From positions 1,488,001 to 1,552,000 of the forward strand of contig NZ_PVZC01000001.1 of NCBI RefSeq assembly GCF_003002095.1: DNA of 64,000 bases, in the 5' to 3' direction. The translations under genes were made by a program, and so were the position numbers. A model generated the notes under the pieces. That model was given only the letters and a program-made list of their open reading frames with translations, was not told the DNA's origin and made no database searches. Positions 26,708-35,412 of this stretch are shown one piece after another (the stretch's first letter is position 1; each line of letters begins with the position of its first letter). Source of the DNA: Allonocardiopsis opalescens (lineage in GTDB: Bacteria > Actinomycetota > Actinomycetes > Streptosporangiales > Streptosporangiaceae).

Positions 26708-26713
26708 TACTCT
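26708..26713 (+). promoter_or_regulatory. -10 of a leaderless LigB-like transcript
   Basis: TACTCT lies seven bases before the GTG at 26721, a spacing that places transcription start on the start codon. Confidence 0.4.
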
Positions 26714-26720
26714 CGCGCTT

Positions 26721-27428
26721 GTGCTCATCGCCGCAGCGGTCTGCCCGCACCCGCCGATGCTCGTGCCCGAGGCGGCGGCGGGCGCCGCGGAGGAACTCGA
26801 CCCGCTGCGCGAGGCGTGCGGCACCGCCCTCGCGGCGCTGCGCGCCGCCGGCGCGGACCGCACCGTGGTGGTCGGCGGCGGCGCCGACACCGCCGACCGC
26901 GGCGCCGACCCGCCGGCGAGCCTGCGCCCCTACGGCGTTCCCGTCGACCTCGGCCCGGCCGGGCCGGCCGGCACTGAGCTGCCGCTGTCGCTGACCATCG
27001 GCCGCTGGCTGCTCGAACGCGCCTTCCCCGGGCCCGCGCCCGACCGCTACCAGGAGGTGGCGGCCGACGCCGCCCCCGAGGAGTGCCTGCGGCTGGGCGC
27101 CGAGCTGGTCGCGAGCGCCGAGCGGGTGGCGCTGCTGGTCATGGGCGACGGCACCGCCTGCCGCGGCTCCCGCTCGCCCGGCTACTACGACGAGCGCGCC
27201 GAGCCCTACGACACCGCCGTCGCCGCGGCGCTGGCCGCCGCCAACCCGCGCAAGCTGGCCAGGCTCAGCCCTTCGGTCGGCGCCGAGCTGGGCGCCGAGG
27301 GCCGCGCCGCCTGGCAGGTGCTGGCCGGGGCCGCGCTGGCGGGCGGCGCCGACGCGTTCAGCGGCCGGCTGCTGTTCGACGAGGCGCCGTACGGAGTGGG
27401 CTACTTCGTGGCGGCCTGGCGCGGCTAG
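26721..27428 (+). CDS. LigB-like (class III extradiol dioxygenase fold) protein
   Basis: A 235-residue protein with the start MLIAAAVCPHPPMLVPEAA, characteristic of the LigB superfamily (extradiol ring-cleavage dioxygenase subunit B and the related AMMECR1-associated proteins). A CPHPP metal-site-like motif and a LVMGDGTACRG stretch are visible. Related genes sit directly before miaA in many actinobacteria, and their function is not established. An aromatic substrate is not supported by the context. GTG start, leaderless -10 upstream. Confidence 0.75.
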   Translation: MLIAAAVCPHPPMLVPEAAAGAAEELDPLREACGTALAALRAAGADRTVVVGGGADTADRGADPPASLRPYGVPVDLGPAGPAGTELPLSLTIGRWLLERAFPGPAPDRYQEVAADAAPEECLRLGAELVASAERVALLVMGDGTACRGSRSPGYYDERAEPYDTAVAAALAAANPRKLARLSPSVGAELGAEGRAAWQVLAGAALAGGADAFSGRLLFDEAPYGVGYFVAAWRG

Positions 27429-27483
27429 CCGCGGCCGGGGCCGCCCGTCGGGACCGGTCGCGCCGAGGGGCGACACTGGGGGA

Positions 27484-28398
27484 ATGGCATCCAGCGTGAT
27501 CGCGGTGGTCGGTCCCACCGCCGCGGGCAAGTCCGACCTCGGCACCGACCTCGCCCTGCGCCTGGGCGGCGAGGTGGTCAACGCCGACTCCATGCAGCTG
27601 TACCGGGGGATGGACATCGGTACCGCCAAGCTCAGCCCGGCCGAGCGGCGCGGCGTCCCGCACCACCTGCTGGACGTGTGGGACGTCCGCCGCACCGCGA
27701 GCGCGGCGGAGTACCAGGCGATGGCGCGCGAGCGCATCGACGACATCACCGGGCGCGGCCGGGTGCCGGTCCTGGTGGGCGGCTCCGGCCTGTACGTGCG
27801 CGCCGCGCTGGACCGGCTGGAGTTCCCCGGCACCGACCCCGGCGCGCGGCGCCGGCTGGAGGCGGAGCTGGCCGAGGTCGGCCCCGGGGTGCTGCACGAG
27901 CGGCTGCGGGAGCGCGACCCGGCCGCCGCGGCGGCGATCCTGCCCAGCAACGGCCGGCGCATCGTGCGCGCCCTGGAGGTCATCGAGCTGTCGGGCCGGC
28001 CGTTCAGCGCCACCCTGCCCGACTACACCGCGCTGTATCCGTCGGCGCAGATCGGGCTGGCCGTGCCGCGGCCCGAACTCGACCGACGCATCGAGTTGCG
28101 GGTGGACCGCATGTGGCGCGACGGGCTGGTGGCGGAGGTGCGCGCCCTCGCCGCGCACGGGCTCGCCGACGGACGCACCGCCAGCCGGGCGCTCGGCTAC
28201 GCCCAGGTGCTCGACCACCTGGCCGGCCGCTGCACCGAGCAGGAGGCGCGGGACGCCACCGTCGCCGCCACCCGGCGCTTCGCCCGCCGCCAGGAGTCGT
28301 GGTTCCGGCGCGATCCGCGCGTGCGCTGGCTGCCCTACGACGCCCCCGACCTGCTGGAGCGGGCGCTGGCGCTGTGCGCGGAGTCGGCGCCGCGATGA
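27484..28398 (+). CDS. miaA: tRNA dimethylallyltransferase
   Basis: A 304-residue enzyme that prenylates A37 of UNN-reading tRNAs, producing the i6A that MiaB later thiomethylates. P-loop VVGPTAAGKSDLG, the DSMQLYRGMDIGTAK and VPHHLLDVWDV motifs, VGGSGLYVRA and RQESWFRRDPRVRWL. A GACACT box lies six bases before the ATG, consistent with leaderless expression. It is followed by a hairpin and dapF. Confidence 0.96.
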   Translation: MASSVIAVVGPTAAGKSDLGTDLALRLGGEVVNADSMQLYRGMDIGTAKLSPAERRGVPHHLLDVWDVRRTASAAEYQAMARERIDDITGRGRVPVLVGGSGLYVRAALDRLEFPGTDPGARRRLEAELAEVGPGVLHERLRERDPAAAAAILPSNGRRIVRALEVIELSGRPFSATLPDYTALYPSAQIGLAVPRPELDRRIELRVDRMWRDGLVAEVRALAAHGLADGRTASRALGYAQVLDHLAGRCTEQEARDATVAATRRFARRQESWFRRDPRVRWLPYDAPDLLERALALCAESAPR

Positions 28399-28400
28399 TC

Positions 28401-28426
28401 CGGTGACACCCGGCGCGGTGTCACCG
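28401..28426 (+). terminator. Hairpin between miaA and dapF
   Basis: CGGTGACACC and its exact complement GGTGTCACCG flank a six-base loop, three bases after the miaA stop. It separates miaA from the independently promoted dapF. Confidence 0.65.
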
Positions 28427-28447
28427 AACAGGGCACGAATCAGCCCT

Positions 28448-28453
28448 TACCCT
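28448..28453 (+). promoter_or_regulatory. -10 of leaderless dapF
   Basis: TACCCT lies six bases before the dapF ATG with no RBS in the gap. The preceding miaA hairpin supports an independent promoter. Confidence 0.5.
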
Positions 28454-28459
28454 GGTCAC

Positions 28460-29281
28460 ATGCGTTTCGCAAAAGGACACGGCACCCAAAACGACTTCGT
28501 GATCCTGCCCGACCCCGACGGCCGCCTCGATCTGGCCCCCGGCCTCGTCGCCGCCCTGTGCGACCGCCACGCCGGCATCGGGGCCGACGGCGTGCTGCGC
28601 GTGGTGCGCACCAAGGCCCTCGGCGGCGCCCTGCCCGACGGCGCGGAGGAGGCGGAGTGGTTCATGGACTACCGCAACGCCGACGGCAGCGTCGCGGAGA
28701 TGTGCGGCAACGGGGTGCGGGTCTTCGCCCGCTACCTCGCCCAGGCGGGCCTGGTGGCCGCCCCGGTCTTCCCGGTGGCCACCCGGGCGGGGGTGCGCAC
28801 GGTCGAGATGGGGGCCGACGGCGCCATCACGGTGGACATGGGGGCGGCCCGCGTGCTCGGCGAGGGCACCGCCGAGATCGCGGGCCGGCCGTACCGCGGC
28901 CTGCGGGTCTCGGTGGGCAACCCCCACCTCGCCTGCGAGGTCGACGGCCCGATCGAGGCGCTGGACCTCGGCCGCGCCCCGGCGGTCGACCCGGCGGTGT
29001 TCCCCGACGGCGTCAACGTGGAGCTGTACCGGCGGGACGGCGCCGACCGGCTGCGGATGCGGGTGCACGAGCGGGGCTCCGGCGAGACGCGCTCCTGCGG
29101 CACCGGGATCGTCGCCGTCGCGCGCGCGGCGGCGCACGCCTCCGGCCGGGAGGACGGCACCTGGCAGGTCACGGTGCCCGGCGGCGAGCTCACCGTGCGG
29201 CTCGACGGCGGGCGCGCGCTGCTGACCGGACCCGCCGTGGTGGTCGCGCACGGCGAGCTCGACACGGCCGCGCTCGGCTGA
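28460..29281 (+). CDS. dapF: Diaminopimelate epimerase
   Basis: A 273-residue PLP-independent epimerase that converts LL- to meso-diaminopimelate for lysine and peptidoglycan. The two catalytic cysteines lie in AEMCGNGVRVFARY and ETRSCGTGIVAVA. The start is MRFAKGHGTQNDFVILPDPDG. The ATG at 28460 is preferred over an upstream in-frame start because of conservation and the -10 box. Confidence 0.96.
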   Translation: MRFAKGHGTQNDFVILPDPDGRLDLAPGLVAALCDRHAGIGADGVLRVVRTKALGGALPDGAEEAEWFMDYRNADGSVAEMCGNGVRVFARYLAQAGLVAAPVFPVATRAGVRTVEMGADGAITVDMGAARVLGEGTAEIAGRPYRGLRVSVGNPHLACEVDGPIEALDLGRAPAVDPAVFPDGVNVELYRRDGADRLRMRVHERGSGETRSCGTGIVAVARAAAHASGREDGTWQVTVPGGELTVRLDGGRALLTGPAVVVAHGELDTAALG

Positions 29282-29471
29282 AAAATGTCCAGAACTCCTC
29301 TAATCTGACTGAGCTGCGCATTACGGGCAAATGCCGCTATTTTGGGCCTGCCTGTTGAGCAGGTGATCAGTCTCGCGTTCCCCGTGCCGCACCCTGGCGG
29401 CGCGTCTCGCGGAACGCGCCGGCGGCCGGCGGCGGCCGGGTACGGAAAGTTGCGGGCGCGATGATCCAGGC

Positions 29472-31214
29472 ATGTGCACCGTGGACATAGGAAGAGCGGG
29501 GCTGACCCGCCTGCGCTGGCTGGCCTGCGCGGCCGTCCTGGCGCTGACCGCTTCCTGCGCCGCGTCCACCGGTGAACCCGAGCCCGGACAGGCCGCGGAC
29601 CTGCCCGCCTCCGACACCAATCCGGTCCCCAGGGACGAGCTCGCGCCCGGCGGCGAACTCCTGTGGGCGCTGTCCATGCTGCCCTCGCAGTGGAACCCGC
29701 ACCACATCGACGGCAACACCCAGCAGGTCGAGACGGTGATGGGCGCGCTGATGCCCAGCGCGTACCGCACCGACGAGCTCGGGAACGCCGAACCCGACCC
29801 CGACTACGTGCTCGCCGCCGATCTCGACCTGGACCAGGGCCAGACCCTCACCCTGACCCTCAACCCGCAGGCGCGCTGGTCCGACGGCAGCCCCATCACC
29901 TGGCGCGACTACGCGGGCCAGGCCGAGGCGCTGTCGGGGGAAGACGGCGACTACCGCATCGCCGGCAGCACCGGCTACGACCGGATCGCGTCCGTCGAGC
30001 GCGGCGTCGACGACTTCCAGGCCGTCGTCACCTTCCGCGAGCCCTACGCCGAGTACGCCCAGCTGTTCAGCCCGCTGCTGCCGCTCGCCTACACCGAGGA
30101 CCCCGACGCCTTCAACACCGGCTACGCCGAGGACATCCCCGTCACCGCCGGCCCCTTCGAGCCCGCCGGCACCGACCCGGGCGTGCAGTCCCTCACGGTG
30201 CGGCGCGACCCTGACTGGTGGGGCGAGCCCGCGCTGCTGAACAGCATCGTGTTCCGCGCCGTCCCCACCGACGCGCAGGTCGCAGGGCTGGCCAACGGCG
30301 AGCTCGACGTGGTGCAGCTGCCGGCCGGCCCCAGCGCCTACCGGCAGGCGCTCGCCCTGGACGAGGTGACCGTCCGGCGCGCCATCGCCCCCGACATCCG
30401 GCACGTCACGCTCAACGGCGGCGGCCCGATCCTGTCCGACCAGCGGGTCAGACACGCGGTCTTCGCCGCGATCGACCGCACCGTGCTGGCGGAGTCGGCG
30501 CTGGAAGGGCTGGACTGGCCGGTCGCCGTACAGCAGAACCGGTTCCTGCTGCCCAGCCAGCCCGGATACCAGGACACCAGCAACGGACTCGGCGACTACG
30601 ACACCGCCAGGGCGGAGCGGCTGCTGGAGGAGGCCGGCTGGGAGCTGCCGCCCGGCGCCGACCAGCGCTCCGACGGGGCGTCGGCGACCCGGGTGCGCGA
30701 CGGCGAGGAGCTGGTGCTGCGGATGCCGCTGCCCCAGGGCTTCGGCACCGCCCGCGCCGAGGGCGAGTTGATCCGCTACATGCTCGCCCAGGTCGGCATC
30801 GAGGTGGACCTGGAGGAGGTGCCCGGCGAAACCCTGTTCAGCGACTACGTGATCCCGGGCAACTTCGACCTGGTCGCCTTCTCCAACGTGGGCTCGGCCT
30901 TCCCCATCTCGGAGTCGCGCGCCCAGTGGATGGACGCGGTCCCCGGCGACGACGGCGAACCGCAGTGGCGCAACAACGTCGGCCGCATCGGCTCCGCCGA
31001 GATCGACGCGGCCCTGGCGGCGGCCGTGGCCGAGACCGACCAGGAGCGGGCGCGCGAACAGCTCAACACCGCCGACCGGCTGCTGTGGGAGGCCGGGCAC
31101 ACCCTGCCGCTGTACCAGCGGCCGGAGTTCGTCGCCGTGCCGTCGGCCCTGGCCAACCTCGGCGCCGAGGGGCTGCTCTCGATCGACTACGCCGACATCG
31201 GCTTCATGCGCTGA
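29472..31214 (+). CDS. Peptide-type ABC solute-binding lipoprotein (SBP family 5)
   Basis: A 580-residue OppA/DppA-like extracellular binding protein. A lipoprotein signal ends in LTASC (about residues 20–33). The family signature lies around GGELLWALSMLPSQWNPHH and the ARWSDGSPITWRDY segment. No permease or ATPase genes are adjacent, so it is an orphan that must use another transporter or act as a receptor. A 190-bp, less GC-rich gap before it probably holds its promoter. Confidence 0.88.
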   Translation: MCTVDIGRAGLTRLRWLACAAVLALTASCAASTGEPEPGQAADLPASDTNPVPRDELAPGGELLWALSMLPSQWNPHHIDGNTQQVETVMGALMPSAYRTDELGNAEPDPDYVLAADLDLDQGQTLTLTLNPQARWSDGSPITWRDYAGQAEALSGEDGDYRIAGSTGYDRIASVERGVDDFQAVVTFREPYAEYAQLFSPLLPLAYTEDPDAFNTGYAEDIPVTAGPFEPAGTDPGVQSLTVRRDPDWWGEPALLNSIVFRAVPTDAQVAGLANGELDVVQLPAGPSAYRQALALDEVTVRRAIAPDIRHVTLNGGGPILSDQRVRHAVFAAIDRTVLAESALEGLDWPVAVQQNRFLLPSQPGYQDTSNGLGDYDTARAERLLEEAGWELPPGADQRSDGASATRVRDGEELVLRMPLPQGFGTARAEGELIRYMLAQVGIEVDLEEVPGETLFSDYVIPGNFDLVAFSNVGSAFPISESRAQWMDAVPGDDGEPQWRNNVGRIGSAEIDAALAAAVAETDQERAREQLNTADRLLWEAGHTLPLYQRPEFVAVPSALANLGAEGLLSIDYADIGFMR

Positions 31215-31233
31215 GGCGGGGGCGCCGCCTCAG
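31211..31233. terminator. Bidirectional hairpin overlapping two stop codons
   Basis: CTGAGGCGG and CCGCCTCAG flank a five-base loop. The SBP stop codon lies in the left arm and the IclR stop codon (minus strand) in the right arm. Confidence 0.65.
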
Positions 31234-32054
31234 CCCCGGCCCAGCACCTCGGCGCTGAACTCCTCGGCGACGGTGTGCATCCGGGCGACCAGGGTGCGCA
31301 GGTCGTGGCCTGCCATCCGGCTGGCCGGGCCGGACACCGACAGCGCGGCGATCACCTCGCCGCGGTGCCGCACCGGCACGGCCACGCACCGCACCTCCAG
31401 CTCCTGCTCGCCCCGGTCGACCGCGTACCCGGCGGTGCGGACGCGCGCCAGTTCGGCCAGCATCGCGGCCGGCTCGGTGATGGTGCTCGCGGTGTGGCGG
31501 GGCAGCCCGGTGCGGCGCAGCAGGGCCGCGCACTCGGCGTCGGTCCGCTCCGCCAGCAGCACCTTGCCGACGGCGGTGCAGTGCGGCAGCACCCGCCGGC
31601 CGACCTCGGTGAACATCCGCAGCCACCGCGGCGAAGACGCCTGCGCCACGTAGACCACCGCGTCACCCTCCATGACCGCGAGGTTCGCGGTCTCACCGGA
31701 CAGCTCCACCAGCCGGGCCAGGTAGGGCCCGGCCCAGCTGCCGAAGAGCTGCTCGGTGGCGTTGCCCAGGCGCAGCAGGGCCGCGCCGAGCGCGTACTTG
31801 CGGTCGGCGTCCTGCCGCACGTAGCCGCGGTCGATGAGGGTGCGCAGCAGCCGGTGCGTGGTGCCGTAGGGCAGCCCGGTGCGGGCGGAGATCTCCGAGA
31901 GCCCCAGCTGCCCGCCGGCCGCCGCCAGCGCCTCGAGCACATCGAGCGTCCGCTCCACCGACTGCACCCCGTCGCCGCGCCGCCCCGCGCCCCCCTCCGC
32001 CGCGGCCACGGCGTTCCTCGCGCCGCCGTCGGCACGCCCGTCGGAGTCGTTCAC
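31230..32054 (-). CDS. IclR-family regulator
   Basis: A 274-residue IclR regulator. Winged HTH at about residues 30–90 (SVERTLDVLEALAAAGGQLGLSEISARTGLPYGTTHRLLRTL), then the effector-binding domain with GRRVLPHCTAVGKVLLAE and VRCVAVPVRHRGEVIAALSVSGP. The GTG at 32054 has GGGAG 10 nt upstream and was preferred over a GTG at 32072. It lies downstream of glcDEF and malate synthase on the same strand, with a long spacer. IclR proteins often control glyoxylate metabolism, so these genes are candidate targets. Confidence 0.88.
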   Translation of the reverse strand: MNDSDGRADGGARNAVAAAEGGAGRRGDGVQSVERTLDVLEALAAAGGQLGLSEISARTGLPYGTTHRLLRTLIDRGYVRQDADRKYALGAALLRLGNATEQLFGSWAGPYLARLVELSGETANLAVMEGDAVVYVAQASSPRWLRMFTEVGRRVLPHCTAVGKVLLAERTDAECAALLRRTGLPRHTASTITEPAAMLAELARVRTAGYAVDRGEQELEVRCVAVPVRHRGEVIAALSVSGPASRMAGHDLRTLVARMHTVAEEFSAEVLGRG

Positions 32055-32147
32055 GCGCCTGCTCCCGTCCACTCGGCGACGACCTGGGACCCGGGCCCGG
32101 GGGGCGCCGCGGGGCGCGGGCGGGGGGCGGGGGCGTCGGCGGCCTGG

Positions 32148-32297
32148 GGCTGGGGACCGAGGGGGGCGGCAGCCCGCGGCCGGGGCTCGGGGATGCCGGC
32201 AGTCTGCGGCCGGGGACCGAGGGTGTCGGCAGGCTGCGGCCGGGAGGCGAGGGTGACAACAGGCCGCGGCCGGGGGCCGAAGGCGTCGATGGCCCGC
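32148..32297. repeat. Five 30-bp tandem repeats
   Basis: Consecutive 30-bp units begin at 32148, 32178, 32208, 32238 and 32268. Each starts GG(C)CNGGG and ends C(T/C)GC, with about 60–80% identity between units. A weaker sixth unit may precede them. They lie directly upstream of element copy A, which also uses a 30-bp spacing. Confidence 0.75.
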
Positions 32298-32347
32298 AGT
32301 CGGCGTCCGAGCGCGTCCAAGGCGGCCAGCGACCGGAGCCGGGAGTC

Positions 32348-32464
32348 GTCCACAGCCCCGGGCCGGAGCCTGAAGTTGTCCACAGGTACCCGCGGTCCCT
32401 CACCGCGGCGCACGGTGTCGCGGGAGAATGGATATCGGGGTCGCCCCCCTGGGCGGGCGGGGGA
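32348..32464 (+). repeat. 117-bp repeated element, copy A
   Basis: GTCCACA at 32348, a second GTCCACA exactly 30 bp later at 32378 (within TTGTCCACA), 58 bp, then the C/G box GCCCCCCTGGG-CGGGCGGGGGA (32443–32464). Inside the 58 bp, GAGAAT stands 12 bp before the C/G box and fits a weak -10. Copies B and C share the exact layout. Confidence 0.85.
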
Positions 32465-32550
32465 AGAGGAGGGGGCGGGGCGTGCCGGCGGGCTCTGGTG
32501 GGTGGACGGGCGGTGGGTGGACGGGGGTCTTCGCGGTGCGGGTGCGGCCG

Positions 32551-33882
32551 TCATGGCGACTCCGTTCCAGTGGCGGAGGGCAGGGGGCGCTCGGCGATCA
32601 GGGAGCGTACGCTCCGGCCGCGCAGCGAGGCGTCCAGCACCTCTACCACATGCGCCACCGCCATCGTGGTGCCCTGGCGGCGCAGCGCCGAGGCGATCTG
32701 CAGGGTGCAGCCCGGGTTCGCCGCCACCAGTAGCTGCGCGCCGGTCGCGGCCACGTTCCTCGCCTTGCGCTCGCCCAGATCGGCGGCGGCCCGCGGCTGC
32801 AGCACGTTGTACACCCCGGCCGAGCCGCAGCAGACGGCGGGCTCCTCGATCTCGGCCAGCCGCAGCCCCGGTACTCCGGCCAGCAGCGCGCGGGGCTGGG
32901 CGCGTACCCCTTGGCCGTGGGAGAGGTGGCAGGCGTCGTGGTAGGCGACGGTGGCCGCCAGTTCGTGGCGCGGCGCCACCGGGCCCAGCTCCACCAGGAA
33001 CTCCGACAGGTCGCGCACCCGGCCGGCGAGCCGCCGGGCGCGCTCCGCCCAGGTGGGGTCGTCGTGCAGCAGTTCGGCGTACTCCTTCATCGCCGAGCCG
33101 CAGCCGGCGGAGTTCACCACGATCGCGTCGACGCCCGCCCGTTCGAAGCGGGCGATCAGCCGCCGGGCGAAGCGCCGGGCCTCCTCACGGCGTCCGGAGT
33201 GCGCCGACAGGGCGCCGCAGCAGCCCTGGCCGCGCGGGATGATCACGTCGGCGCCCTCCAGCGCGAGCACGCGCGCCGTCGCCGCGTTCACCTGCGGGAA
33301 GAAGGCGCTCTGCACGCAGCCGGTGAGCATGCCGACCACCGCCCGGCGCGGCCCCCGGGCCGGCACCCGCTCCGGCAGCCGCGGCGCCGAACGCAGCGGC
33401 GGCGCGATCCGCTCCAGCGCGGCCAGCGGCGGAGCGAAGCGGTCCAGCCAGCCGAGCCGCCGCACCACGGCGGGCAGACCGCTCGCCTGGTAGGCGCGCA
33501 GCGGGCCGCGCAGCAGCCGCAGCCGCTCCGGGTACGGGAACAGGCTGAAGACGAACCGCCTGAGCAGCCGATCCCCGGCTCCGCGCGGCGCGGCCTCCTC
33601 CACGTCGGCCCTGGCCGCCTCGATCAGCGGACCGTAGCGCACCCCTGACGGGCAGGCCGTGACGCACGCCAGGCAGCCCAGGCAGGCGTCGACGTGCTCC
33701 GTCGCCGCCTCCGGCATCCCGCCGGCCTCCAGCCCCTGCCGGATCAGGTGGATGCGGCCGCGCGGGGAGTCCATCTCCTCTCCCCACAGCAGGTAGGTCG
33801 GGCAGCTCGGCAGGCAGAAGCCGCAGTGCACGCAGTCGTCGGCCAGGCCGAGCAGCCGCTCGGGCGAGGAGAACTCGGTCAT
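32551..33882 (-). CDS. glcF: Glycolate oxidase iron-sulfur subunit
   Basis: A 443-residue protein with two [4Fe-4S] motifs: C17-X2-C20-X2-C23-X3-C27-P and C67-X2-C70-X2-C73-X3-C77-P. Two CCG domains follow (GQGCCGALSAHSGR and EEPAVCCGSAGVYN). It passes electrons from the flavin subunits to the respiratory chain. Its start overlaps the glcE stop by four bases (ATGA), so the two are translationally coupled. The paralogous lactate/glycerol-3-phosphate subunits are alternatives, but the glcD-glcE-glcF set favours glycolate or D-lactate. Confidence 0.88.
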   Translation of the reverse strand: MTEFSSPERLLGLADDCVHCGFCLPSCPTYLLWGEEMDSPRGRIHLIRQGLEAGGMPEAATEHVDACLGCLACVTACPSGVRYGPLIEAARADVEEAAPRGAGDRLLRRFVFSLFPYPERLRLLRGPLRAYQASGLPAVVRRLGWLDRFAPPLAALERIAPPLRSAPRLPERVPARGPRRAVVGMLTGCVQSAFFPQVNAATARVLALEGADVIIPRGQGCCGALSAHSGRREEARRFARRLIARFERAGVDAIVVNSAGCGSAMKEYAELLHDDPTWAERARRLAGRVRDLSEFLVELGPVAPRHELAATVAYHDACHLSHGQGVRAQPRALLAGVPGLRLAEIEEPAVCCGSAGVYNVLQPRAAADLGERKARNVAATGAQLLVAANPGCTLQIASALRRQGTTMAVAHVVEVLDASLRGRSVRSLIAERPLPSATGTESP

Positions 33883-35138
33883 GACGCACGCCACCCTAGG
33901 AATCGGGACGGGTTCAGCCGGTGATCGGGGTCGAACTGGGACTTGATCGCGCGCATCAGCGCCGCTCCGGGCACCGGCCCCCACAGGTCGAGCCGGTCGG
34001 CGGCCCCGGCGGGCGCCCGCAGCACGACCGCGGTGCCGCCCAGCGCGGCCACGTCGGCGCGCACCCGCTCGACCCACCCGGCCGGGTCCTCGGCGGACGG
34101 CAGCGGTTCCGGGGGAGTGGCGAACAGCGACGCCGTGCCCGCCGAGCCGCGCACGGCGGACGCGCCCGCGCGGTCGAGTGCGGCCAGCACGCCCGCGACG
34201 GCGCCGGTGGGGCAGCCGATCCGCAGCAGGAGGCCGCCCGGCCGGCCCGGCAACCGGTTCCACCACGGCGGCGCCTCCTCGCGCACGGACGCGCCGGCCC
34301 CGAGCAGGGCCGCCACCTGGCCGGCGCGCGGACCCGCCCCCGCCGCGGCGCCCTCGACCAGGACGGCGACGGCCGTGGGCCCGCCGCCCCCGGCGCGGTC
34401 CAGCTCCACGGCGGTCGGCACCACCGAGGAGGCGCGGACGGCCGCCACCCAGCGCTGGGCCGTTTCGGGCGTGTCGGCCTCCGCGAGCACGAAGCGCTGC
34501 GCGGCCGGACGCGGGTGCAGCCGGAAGGTGGCGTCGGCGATCAGGCCGAGGGTGCCGTAGCTGCCGGTGTAGAGCTTGCCGAGGTCGTATCCGGCCACGT
34601 TCTTGACCACCTTCCCGCCGGAGCGGGCGACGGTGCCGTCGGCGCGGACGACCGTGATCCCGATGAGGAGGTCGCGCGCGGTGCCGTACAGCAGCCGGCG
34701 CGGCCCGGAGAGAGCGGTGGCCAGCACGCCGCCTACCGTGCCGCCCGGCAGCGGCACGTCGAGGGCGAGGCGCTGCCCGGCCGCGCCGAGGAGGTCCTGG
34801 AGTTCGTCCAGGGGCAGGCCCGCCTCGACCCGCACCACCAGGTCTCCCGCGGCGTGCTCGACCACCCGGGCCATCCGGCGGGTGTCCACCACGAGCTCGC
34901 AGCGGCTCGGCGGGTAGCCCCAGTCCAGTTTGGTGCCCCTGCCGCGCGGCGCCACGGAGAGGCCGTGGTCGTGCGCGACCCGCATCACGGCGGCCGCCTG
35001 CGCGAGGTCGGCGGGCTCGGCCACGAACCGGGGCGGCACCCCGGCGACCGCGTCGCCGGGCCCGGCCGCCCTGGCCGCCGCGCCGGTGCCGTCCAGCGCG
35101 GCCAGCACGGCGCGGTCGCCTGCGTCCACCGCGGTCAT
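33879..35138 (-). CDS. glcE: Glycolate oxidase FAD-binding subunit
   Basis: A 419-residue FAD-binding PCMH-type protein shorter than GlcD and lacking the full C-terminal oxidase domain, as expected for GlcE. FAD region: LSVAPRGRGTKLDWGYPP, then LALDVPLPGGTVGGVLATALSGP and GYDLGKLYTGSYGTLGLI. The ATG at 35138 follows GGTGACAGG; a GTG at 35150 is an alternative start. It lies between glcD and glcF, separated from glcD by a 274-bp gap that contains element copy B. Confidence 0.88.
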   Translation of the reverse strand: MTAVDAGDRAVLAALDGTGAAARAAGPGDAVAGVPPRFVAEPADLAQAAAVMRVAHDHGLSVAPRGRGTKLDWGYPPSRCELVVDTRRMARVVEHAAGDLVVRVEAGLPLDELQDLLGAAGQRLALDVPLPGGTVGGVLATALSGPRRLLYGTARDLLIGITVVRADGTVARSGGKVVKNVAGYDLGKLYTGSYGTLGLIADATFRLHPRPAAQRFVLAEADTPETAQRWVAAVRASSVVPTAVELDRAGGGGPTAVAVLVEGAAAGAGPRAGQVAALLGAGASVREEAPPWWNRLPGRPGGLLLRIGCPTGAVAGVLAALDRAGASAVRGSAGTASLFATPPEPLPSAEDPAGWVERVRADVAALGGTAVVLRAPAGAADRLDLWGPVPGAALMRAIKSQFDPDHRLNPSRFLGWRAS

Positions 35139-35213
35139 CCTGTCACCCACCCGATGCCGCCTCCCTCGCCAGCCGTCCCGTTACCACATCGTGCTGCCGT
35201 CCGCACACCGTCC

Positions 35214-35330
35214 GTCCACAGGCCGCCCGGAACGGTCGTGCTCGTCCACAGCCTCCGCTTCGCCCTGGCCGCCGCCGGCGTGGCGGCGGAAGAATGGGTG
35301 TAGGGGCTGCCCCCCTGGGCGGGAGGGGGA
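35214..35330 (+). repeat. 117-bp repeated element, copy B
   Basis: GTCCACA at 35214 and 35244 (30 bp apart), 58 bp, then the C/G box GCCCCCCTGGG-CGGGAGGGGGA (35309–35330). AAGAAT stands 12 bp before the box. It lies inside the glcD–glcE gap and points opposite to the operon. Confidence 0.85.
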
Positions 35331-35412
35331 TGGGGGAGGGCGTGGCGGCGACGGCCGCGGCCGGTGGTGGTGCTGCCGCGGGGGGTGTCGCGCGGGTGTG
35401 CGCTCGCCGCCA

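Larger units (their letters stand above)
32055..32550. other. Repeat-bearing spacer between IclR and glcF genes
   Basis: This 496-bp gap holds five 30-bp tandem repeats (32148–32297), the 117-bp element copy A (32348–32464), and then G-rich sequence. A 167-codon proline-rich frame on the minus strand (32051–32554) exists only because of the repeats and is not called as a gene. Confidence 0.7.

Noticed and set aside
32051..32554. 167-codon proline-rich minus-strand frame
   Set aside because: It is produced by the 30-bp tandem repeats, and no RBS or conserved start was seen.
32428..32733. Short plus-strand frames in elements A and B that would encode peptides containing APLGGRG
   Set aside because: The DNA is conserved at synonymous positions as well, the frames run into antisense of real genes, and the third copy lacks an ATG at that place.
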